Source: Candidatus Leptofilum proximum
GTDB lineage: Bacteria; Chloroflexota; Anaerolineae; Promineifilales; Promineifilaceae
Length of the DNA: 64,000 bases
Direction: 5' to 3'
Assembly: GCA_016710325.1 (NCBI GenBank)
Contig: JADJXK010000001.1
Location: 1,116,001 to 1,180,000, forward strand
The position numbers and the translations under genes are program-made. Positions within the stretch are counted from its first letter, which is position 1. Each line of letters opens with the position of its first letter. Below, piece after piece: positions 58,201-64,000 of the stretch. Below the pieces are notes generated by a model. The model ran no database searches. It worked only from the letters and a program-made list of their open reading frames with translations, and had not been told where the DNA came from.

Positions 58201-58394
58201 GCGAGGGCGTGGTGGTGCGCCTGTATGAAAGCATGCGCCGTCGCGGCCCGGTGACGCTGACGGCCAACTTCCCCTTCACGGAGGTGTGGCGGGCCAATGT
58301 GTTGGAGGATAAGCAGGAGAAGTTGGTGGGGAACGGCCGTCACGTTTCCTTCACCATCAATCCCTACGAAATTGTCACCATCCGCCTGCTCTAG
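55257..58394 (+). CDS. alpha-mannosidase, glycoside hydrolase family 38
   Basis: The 1045-residue protein has the GH38 plan. An N-terminal beta-rich domain precedes the catalytic (beta/alpha)7 barrel with AGHAHIDVAWLW (about 250-261, Zn-binding His and Asp), GAMWVEADCNLTGAESLARQ, and WLPDVFGYSWNLPQ with the nucleophile Asp near 368. The C-terminal beta domains include ENNLLRVELDTSGDITRIYD. It removes alpha-linked mannose from oligosaccharides using zinc. No signal peptide is seen, so it is probably cytoplasmic. Length is as in other bacterial cytosolic alpha-mannosidases. AAGGA precedes ATG 55257 by eight bases. The gene is divergent from the GT4 glycosyltransferase. Confidence 0.94.
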   Translation: MLHKTKWTLEKIRHRLRLVEPLVYRRQRPLPPFRYAPLDNARTLPLVAETVDDTNWEEIQPQTYWGQWETNFMLRTWFNRPDEWDASQPLALYLPLGHAGDFAHPEALVYIDGVHYAACDRFHQEVMLTERLGNGRHLLALHGWTGRGGVFQTPPGTRLLMGQCCLVQIDQPTRDFLATVRVTLGIVTSLNGEHNTAYGTLLDGLDEAFRVLDTREPFSDAFYDSVPQAHHVLKQAIQAAGPPLAVDIVAAGHAHIDVAWLWTLAQTRRKAGRTFQNVLRLMEQFPDYRFTQSQPQLYDFVRQDYPELFEAIKTKVQEGRWEPTGAMWVEADCNLTGAESLARQLILGRHFFREHFGAGAASPILWLPDVFGYSWNLPQLARQANLRYFFTIKIGWSQYNRMPYESFWWQGLDGTRILTHFSPTPESGAAHAGTYNAEATPKDVMGTWHNFQQGEQSRLMLMAFGYGDGGGGPTREMLENIREMRQFPATPRVQHGTALSFFEQLEAEAAQNGKSLPVWKGELYLEYHRGTYTSQGRIKRANRKSEFLLHDAEFLATYANQINDDYEYPHAELREAWQLICLNQFHDIIPGSSIQEVYIDALEQYEAVYELATAVRNAALAAIAAVVGGELLIINPTSFEREDLALWLHGEAAAGQRVTNGLLIQPRPLPPYSITRLHTDRSLSEPPAASLTVTPTLLENNLLRVELDTSGDITRIYDKRYQREVLPPGAVANQFQAYEDRPLNWDAWDIDIYYEEENRWLAEPAQRVEVVEEGPLRATLAITRRILHSEFTQYISLRHNSARLDFNTTINWHERHILLKVAFPVNIFTTQATYDIQWGNVERPTHRNTSWDWARFETVGHKWVDVSEGDYGVSLLNDCKYGHDVQDNTPAGCTLRLSLLRSPTMPDPRADEGEHEFVYSLLPHGGPWSVETQREAYALNDPLLLHVPEETAVSPSNLINKPFVAVDRPNVIIETVKQAEDGEGVVVRLYESMRRRGPVTLTANFPFTEVWRANVLEDKQEKLVGNGRHVSFTINPYEIVTIRLL

Positions 58395-58404
58395 TTTTCT
58401 CGAC

Positions 58405-58432
58405 TGTCATGCCCGCGAAGGCGGGCATCCAC
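58405..58432. repeat. short palindromic repeat of the CCCGCGAAGGCGGG type
   Basis: GTCATGCCCGCGAAGGCGGG followed by CATCCACG, the reverse strand of which translates as WMPAFAGMT. It is a relative of the element at 14574-14640. It lies between the GH38 and carboxypeptidase genes. Confidence 0.75.
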
Positions 58433-58523
58433 GCTATGTCAGCGTCTAGCTTGAGCTGGAGCAAGGGTATCGCCTCGGCGCTTCGCGCCCCGTGCGGGAT
58501 ACCGGCCTTCACAGCAATGAAAC

Positions 58524-58554
58524 AAAAAAAGACCGGCAGTGAACTACCGGTCTT
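58524..58554 (-). terminator. rho-independent terminator for the carboxypeptidase gene
   Basis: AAGACCGG (58529-58536) pairs with CCGGTCTT (58547-58554). Read on the minus strand the stem is followed by a run of seven T residues, so it terminates the M32 carboxypeptidase transcript. Confidence 0.9.
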
Positions 58555-58582
58555 AAGGGTTATTGCCGAAAAAGGGTGCTTC

Positions 58583-60088
<1,506 letters not shown>

Positions 60089-60155
60089 GATATTACTCCT
60101 GTCGTCAAAACTTAACGCGACGCCTCAGATGCAGGCTAAAGATTTTGCGCCTCGT

Positions 60156-60210
60156 GCAGTTTTGCGGAAAAACGCAGCAAGTTACTATGTCTAGATATCA
60201 GCAAAACTGC
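60156..60210. repeat. GCAGTTTTGC inverted repeat
   Basis: GCAGTTTTGC (60156-60165) and GCAAAACTGC (60201-60210) are perfect inverted copies with a 35-base spacer. They lie in the 245-base interval between the carboxypeptidase start and the end of the TVP38-like gene, which otherwise has no gene. Confidence 0.55.
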
Positions 60211-60333
60211 TTAAGTGTTTTGCTCTTGTACCACAATAACCCGCTAATGATTTACGGAGCAAAACACTCACTGGTCTTGCTTGTTAGATAGTTACCTAAT
60301 GTTGGGGAATTTACCCTAAAGTGGCGCGAAATG

Positions 60334-61107
60334 CTAGCGGTGCGGGCGATACTTTTGCTCAATGCGCAAGATTGCCAGACGGCCGAGAATGTAAACGGCC
60401 GTTACCAGCAGCGCCAGCAATGCCCACATCCAGCTGCTCAGCTCCAGGCCATGTGATCCAATCAACGTCAGCACCAATACGCTGGGCAGCCGGCCCAAAA
60501 AGTTGGCTGCCAAAAATTTGCGCGGTGAGATGCCTGTCAGGCCGGCCACAAAGTTCATCAGGTCGGTTGGGAACACCGGCAGCACAAAGGCAATTGTGAA
60601 AAACAGGAATCCCCGCTCCTCGGCGATGGTTTCCCATTTCTCGATGACTTCCGGATCGGCCAGGTGATGCACCAACGGCCGTCCCGCCCAACGCGCCAGC
60701 ATAAAGGCCAGCTGGCTGGCCGCCACCACACAGGTGATGTTAAACACCAGACCCCAGGGCAGGCCGTAAATGTACCCCCCGGCAATCACAAACACGTGCC
60801 CGGGGATAAAGGCTACAATCACCTGAAGCACCTGCAAAAAGGCCAGCACCAACGGGGCCAGCACGCCAAAACTCTGCACGTAGCTGCTAACAAATTCCTG
60901 GTCGCTTAAAACGGTAAGCCACCCGGCCAGCGAATCGCGCAGCAGCCAGGTGAGGATGGCCACCAGTGCCAGGCCGCTGCCCAGCAGCCAGAGTTTGGTA
61001 CGGCCGTCCAGCCCGGTTTTGGCCGGTGTCGTGACCAAACCATACACGGGACGAACTCCCCGCCTCGCTTTTTGGGCCTTTGCTTTCTGTTCAGTAATGA
61101 TAGACAT
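60334..61107 (-). CDS. TVP38/TMEM64 (VTT domain) membrane protein
   Basis: The 257-residue protein has an N-terminal cytoplasmic segment rich in Lys and Arg, one helix (about 40-62), then a VTT/SNARE-associated domain (about 85-215). The domain has VLQVIVAFIPGHVFVIAGGYIYG, the FTIAFVLPVFPTDLMNFVAGLTG loop and KFLAANFLGRLPSVL. It belongs to the DedA/TVP38 superfamily of lipid-scramblase-like proteins. The role in this organism is unknown. The gene lies alone, downstream of a 220-base gap from the esterase gene. Confidence 0.92.
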   Translation of the reverse strand: MSIITEQKAKAQKARRGVRPVYGLVTTPAKTGLDGRTKLWLLGSGLALVAILTWLLRDSLAGWLTVLSDQEFVSSYVQSFGVLAPLVLAFLQVLQVIVAFIPGHVFVIAGGYIYGLPWGLVFNITCVVAASQLAFMLARWAGRPLVHHLADPEVIEKWETIAEERGFLFFTIAFVLPVFPTDLMNFVAGLTGISPRKFLAANFLGRLPSVLVLTLIGSHGLELSSWMWALLALLVTAVYILGRLAILRIEQKYRPHR

Positions 61108-61328
61108 ACGCTCTTCCCGCGTGAGGGCAGTGGCTGCGTGCAGCAGTGTGCGCCTGATTCAATAAAGATTAGCGCGGTACAGCACAATTGTGCCATGCAC
61201 CGGCGTTCACCCCCACGCTGGACGGTGGGTGAACGCAGCCCTTTACGCAAGCAAATTTGAATTGTTGCGAATGAGTAAAGATCGTACCTGCTCTATGGAT
61301 TATGGGCAAACTGCTGGATTTGCCGTCA

Positions 61329-62216
61329 TCAATCTGCTTTTTTGAGGCTGGCTCCCAGAAAATAGCGGACGGCGTTGGGCAGGCGGTAAGCCCAGGCGCT
61401 TTCATTATGGCCACCGCCCACGTCTTCCACGTGCAGGAGGTTGCGGGTGGGGCGATACCCCTTTTTCACCAGGATACGTTTGATGCGGCGCACACGGCCG
61501 TAATACCGTCGGGAGCGGCTGCGCAAGATGGTCTGATCTGGCCACTGGCCGCCCATCTCCCGCGTGCCCGCGTCCAGGTAGATTTTGCCCTCCTGGTACG
61601 AGACCTCTTCGAGATAGTCCAGAATGGCGCGGTTGGCAAACCAGACCGAAGGACTCATCACCCCGGCAAAACCGTAAACAGAGGGATGCCGGAAAAAGGC
61701 ATAGAGGCTGATCAGCCCGCCCATTGACGAGCCCAAAATACCGGTGGTTGCCTTGTCAGGCAGGGTACGAAAGGATTGGTCGATCAGCGGTTTTAGCGTG
61801 TGCACCAAAAAATTGAGATAGGCATCCCCCTTACCGCCACCGTACGCTTTATCTACAAACGGGCTGTACTCGGCCAGCCGTTCCTGGCCCATGTTGGGGA
61901 TGCCCACCACAATCGCTTCCAGGTTTTCTTCCTGAGCCAGCTTTTCCATGGTTTCATCCACGTGCCATTCGCCGGTGTAACTGGTGGCTTCATCGAACAA
62001 ATTGTAGCCATCATGCATGTAGAGCACCGGGTAATGCTGCTGGCTGTGGTCGTAGGAGGGGGGCAGGTAAACCAGAATGTCGCGCTGATTTTTTAGCTGG
62101 GGACTGTACACCTGCTGGGCAATCTGAATGTTGCCGCTGATCGTGTGGCGGTGGCGTTCGTAGTAAATATCGTGATAAGAGCGCCAAGCGACTTTTTGTA
62201 ACTGTGTTATCTCCAA
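61329..62216 (-). CDS. esterase of the Fes/esterase D-like alpha/beta hydrolase family
   Basis: The 295-residue product has the putative esterase fold: DILVYLPPSYDHSQQHYPVLYMHDGYNLFD, EAIVVGIPN, and GILGSSMGGLISLYAFF with the nucleophile Ser in GSSMGG. The C-terminal His is in VGGGHNESAW. It resembles enterochelin esterase-type and carbohydrate esterase-type hydrolases. The substrate may be a siderophore, a sugar ester or a glycerol ester. No signal peptide is seen. The region upstream (62217-62410) holds a candidate promoter for the next gene. Confidence 0.88.
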   Translation of the reverse strand: MEITQLQKVAWRSYHDIYYERHRHTISGNIQIAQQVYSPQLKNQRDILVYLPPSYDHSQQHYPVLYMHDGYNLFDEATSYTGEWHVDETMEKLAQEENLEAIVVGIPNMGQERLAEYSPFVDKAYGGGKGDAYLNFLVHTLKPLIDQSFRTLPDKATTGILGSSMGGLISLYAFFRHPSVYGFAGVMSPSVWFANRAILDYLEEVSYQEGKIYLDAGTREMGGQWPDQTILRSRSRRYYGRVRRIKRILVKKGYRPTRNLLHVEDVGGGHNESAWAYRLPNAVRYFLGASLKKAD

Positions 62217-62348
62217 GGAAGTCTCCGATTTTGGGGCAATAAAGCTGCCCTATTGTCTCTTTTTTTGTTGGCCCGTCCACTGACTTTTATCTTAGCCGTG
62301 TGAAAAAGCCAAATAATGTGAAAATCATCACGAATGGCCTATTGTACC

Positions 62349-62376
62349 TTCACATGCTTGCAAAAAAGCTTATAAT
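62349..62376 (+). promoter_or_regulatory. candidate sigma-70 promoter of the DUF1992 gene
   Basis: TTCACA (62349-62354) and TATAAT (62371-62376) are 16 bases apart, 34 bases before ATG 62411. Confidence 0.6.
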
Positions 62377-62410
62377 CATTGGCAACACTTATTGGTCGAG
62401 GTAAACACAG

Positions 62411-62935
62411 ATGGCACAGCAAGACGAAAAACCGGTGGAAAACCTGGCGGAACTGGCTGAATATCGTGCCCGCCTGCGGAATGATCGCCAAAATTTGATT
62501 GAAGAATTAATTCAGGACGGCATCGACAACGGTCTGTTTGACAATTTGCCGGGCAAGGGGAAGCCGCTCAATCTGAACAAAAATCCATATGCCGCCGACA
62601 TGGAACTGGCCCATGAGCTGCTCAAAGAAAACGATCTGCCGCCCGTGTGGATTTTGCACCGCAATGAGATTTTAGCCAGGGCGGCCAAACTGCGCGCCGA
62701 AATTGAGCGCCAGTGGGCGTGGCACCAGCGGGAGTTTGGCGTGGCCAGTGCCAACAAGGGCCGCCTGACAATCAGTTGGGATGACTGCTGCCTGAAGTGG
62801 ACGGCCGAAATTGGGGAGCTGAACAAGGCGATTGATGCGTTTAACTTGAAACGGCCGTTTGACCACATCGAAATCTTTAAACTCACCATCGACAGTGAAC
62901 TCAAACGAGTAGGGGCGCCCCGCTGGCTGCGTTAG
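62411..62935 (+). CDS. DUF1992 (DnaJ-homologue C28-like) protein
   Basis: The 174-residue protein matches the DUF1992 pattern: a helical N-terminus, LIEELIQDGIDNGLFDNLPGKGKPLNL as the core, then NPYAADMELAHELLKENDLPP and WILHRNEILARAAKLRAEIE. The family is related to vertebrate DNAJC28 but has no J domain. Its function is unknown; it may be a chaperone accessory. The start fits the family. It precedes a CHASE4 sensor gene with a 156-base gap that shows no other feature. Confidence 0.88.
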   Translation: MAQQDEKPVENLAELAEYRARLRNDRQNLIEELIQDGIDNGLFDNLPGKGKPLNLNKNPYAADMELAHELLKENDLPPVWILHRNEILARAAKLRAEIERQWAWHQREFGVASANKGRLTISWDDCCLKWTAEIGELNKAIDAFNLKRPFDHIEIFKLTIDSELKRVGAPRWLR

Positions 62936-63091
62936 CCCAAACATTCTGCTCTTAACGCCAAAGTACCCTCCTGTAAAAAGTCCAGGTGGTATAAAATGCG
63001 CAACAGCCTTTGCATTCGGGGAAGCCATCCAGGCAAAGCGCAAAAATTCATTAAATCACTTTAGCAGATCGTTCCTGCTGAGGGTATTGCC

Positions 63092-64000
63092 ATGACGATC
63101 CGGCAAAAACTGCTGCTCACCATTCTTATTACCTCAGTATTCACAACAATTCTGCTTTATACGCTTTCCCACAGCATCTTGCTCAATGGTTTTACCAGGC
63201 TGGAAAGCGAGATGCTGTTTTCCGGTACCCAGCGTGTTTTAAACACCGTGCAACAAGAACTAGCCACACTCAGCGCCACGACCGCCGATTGGGCTTATTG
63301 GGACGATACGTTCGAATTCCTGAATGGGCAAAATCCCTCATACATCGCGGACAACTTCACGGCGGAGACATTGGCTTATCTTGATCTCAACATGGTTCTG
63401 ATAACCGATAGCGAAGACCGTCTTGTCTACAGCGAATTTTTCGATTCTGAAAGGGGCTTTGTCCCTTCTCCTGTCCAGTTAGACTCGGCAACAACCGCTG
63501 CCTTCATACCCGATAGCGCCGATCTTCAAAGCTCGGTCACAGGAATTGTGGAGCTAGATGGGGTACTATTTCTGGTGGCTTCCCGTCATATTTTGGACAG
63601 CCACTTAAACGCTCCTATTCACGGCACTTTGGTTTTCGGCCGTTATCTGGATGAGAGCAAGCTGGACGCTCTCTCCGAGACTCTGGAAACAGACCTGGCT
63701 CTATCACCAGTCAACAACCCGGATATGGCAGATGTGTTTTTCACCTTGCAGCAGCGCGGCGAACGCGGTGTGTTGGTGCGCCCACTCTCGGCCACAGAGG
63801 TCGCCAGCTACAGTTTAATTAAAGACATTACCCGTAAACCGGCTTATATTTTGCAGGTGAAGGCCCCAAGAGACATTTACAATTACGGATTAAAGAGCGT
63901 CAGGTATTTTGTTTCCACGCTTTTTTTTGTGGGAGCAGGTTTTTTGATTGTTATGCTCATAATAATTGAGCGTATGATTGTTTCGCGAATTGCTTCTCTC
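63092..64000 (+). CDS. CHASE4-domain sensor protein, incomplete
   Basis: The frame starts at ATG 63092 with GAGG upstream and is open to the window edge (303 codons). It has a transmembrane helix at about 7-27 (LLLTILITSVFTTILLYTLS), an extracytoplasmic CHASE4 domain (about 40-255, with ATLSATTADWAYWDDTFEFL) and a second helix near 272-292 (FVSTLFFVGAGFLIVMLIII). The sequence breaks off at the beginning of a cytoplasmic part (ERMIVSRIASL), which looks like the start of a HAMP linker. A histidine kinase, diguanylate cyclase or chemoreceptor could follow; the effector is not visible. Confidence 0.85.
   Translation, partial: MTIRQKLLLTILITSVFTTILLYTLSHSILLNGFTRLESEMLFSGTQRVLNTVQQELATLSATTADWAYWDDTFEFLNGQNPSYIADNFTAETLAYLDLNMVLITDSEDRLVYSEFFDSERGFVPSPVQLDSATTAAFIPDSADLQSSVTGIVELDGVLFLVASRHILDSHLNAPIHGTLVFGRYLDESKLDALSETLETDLALSPVNNPDMADVFFTLQQRGERGVLVRPLSATEVASYSLIKDITRKPAYILQVKAPRDIYNYGLKSVRYFVSTLFFVGAGFLIVMLIIIERMIVSRIASL

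Overview
The window is a gene-dense stretch of a bacterial chromosome with a moderately high GC content (about 57% by eye). The gene content suggests a Chloroflexota lineage of the Anaerolineae/Caldilineae type. The pointers are lipoproteins with long Thr/Pro/Glu linkers, a DUF5667 protein behind an ECF sigma factor, a PA14x3-SH3x2 secreted protein, DUF11 surface proteins with a sortase, MGT-type glycosyltransferases, a MalT-like LuxR regulator, a small SRP RNA and a serine hydroxymethyltransferase fused to aminomethyltransferase. This placement is inference; there is no rRNA, tRNA or phylogenetic marker set in the window.

Layout. 1-6 kb: secreted and surface proteins (a DUF11 protein cut by the left edge, a PA14/SH3 protein, a TAP-like lipoprotein hydrolase). 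6.2-8.6 kb: a translationally coupled three-gene operon (membrane protein, ATC-hydrolase-like protein, MGT glycosyltransferase) behind a strong promoter that carries a perfect operator-like palindrome. 8.7-14.6 kb: both methylmalonyl-CoA mutase subunits, separated by a GxxExxY gene and an aldo/keto reductase. 14.7-20 kb: ECF sigma factor, DUF5667 protein, MFS transporter and MscS-cNMP channel. 20-24.4 kb: GlyA-GcvT fusion and a phosphoribosyltransferase. 24.4-27.4 kb: GH2 and GH57 glycoside hydrolases. 27.8-31.4 kb: SRP RNA, YabE/RpfB-like protein, KsgA and adenosine deaminase. 31.5-39 kb: an ABC-2 type exporter, a UGT-like glycosyltransferase with a small partner, a lipoprotein and a MalT-like regulator. 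39-44.9 kb: deoxynucleoside kinase, GNAT, GAF protein, a DUF11-FPETG substrate with its own sortase, and a hydrolase-zincin fusion. 44.9-50.5 kb: a cobalamin unit made of a B12 riboswitch, BtuF-, BtuC- and BtuD-like proteins and a CarH-like B12 photoreceptor regulator. 50.6-64 kb: GIY-YIG protein, a low-GC membrane gene beside a broken PHP gene, thioesterase, LON-domain protein, a glycosyltransferase, GH38 alpha-mannosidase, M32 carboxypeptidase, a TVP38 membrane protein, an esterase, a DUF1992 protein and the start of a CHASE4 sensor.

How genes fit together. The mutase at 8.9-14.6 kb needs adenosylcobalamin, and the riboswitch-controlled importer at 45-49 kb would supply its precursor; the CarH-like regulator reads the same cofactor. 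The GH2, GH57 and GH38 enzymes and several glycosyltransferases point to a carbohydrate-processing heterotroph. The sortase and its FPETG substrate indicate covalent surface display.

The most unusual property is not a gene. The palindromic octamer ACGGCCGT occurs roughly 115 times by hand count (about 1.6 expected by chance), comparable with the cyanobacterial HIP1 element. A second layer is a set of intergenic fold-back repeats. One ~100-121 bp family has GG(G/C)TCTT ends and 7-8 bp flanking direct repeats, and so looks like a MITE, probably mobilised by an ISL3-type transposase. It has inserted into other fold-back elements at least twice. Another fold-back element sits inside the B12 riboswitch, and several sit exactly where a ribosome-binding site would be expected.
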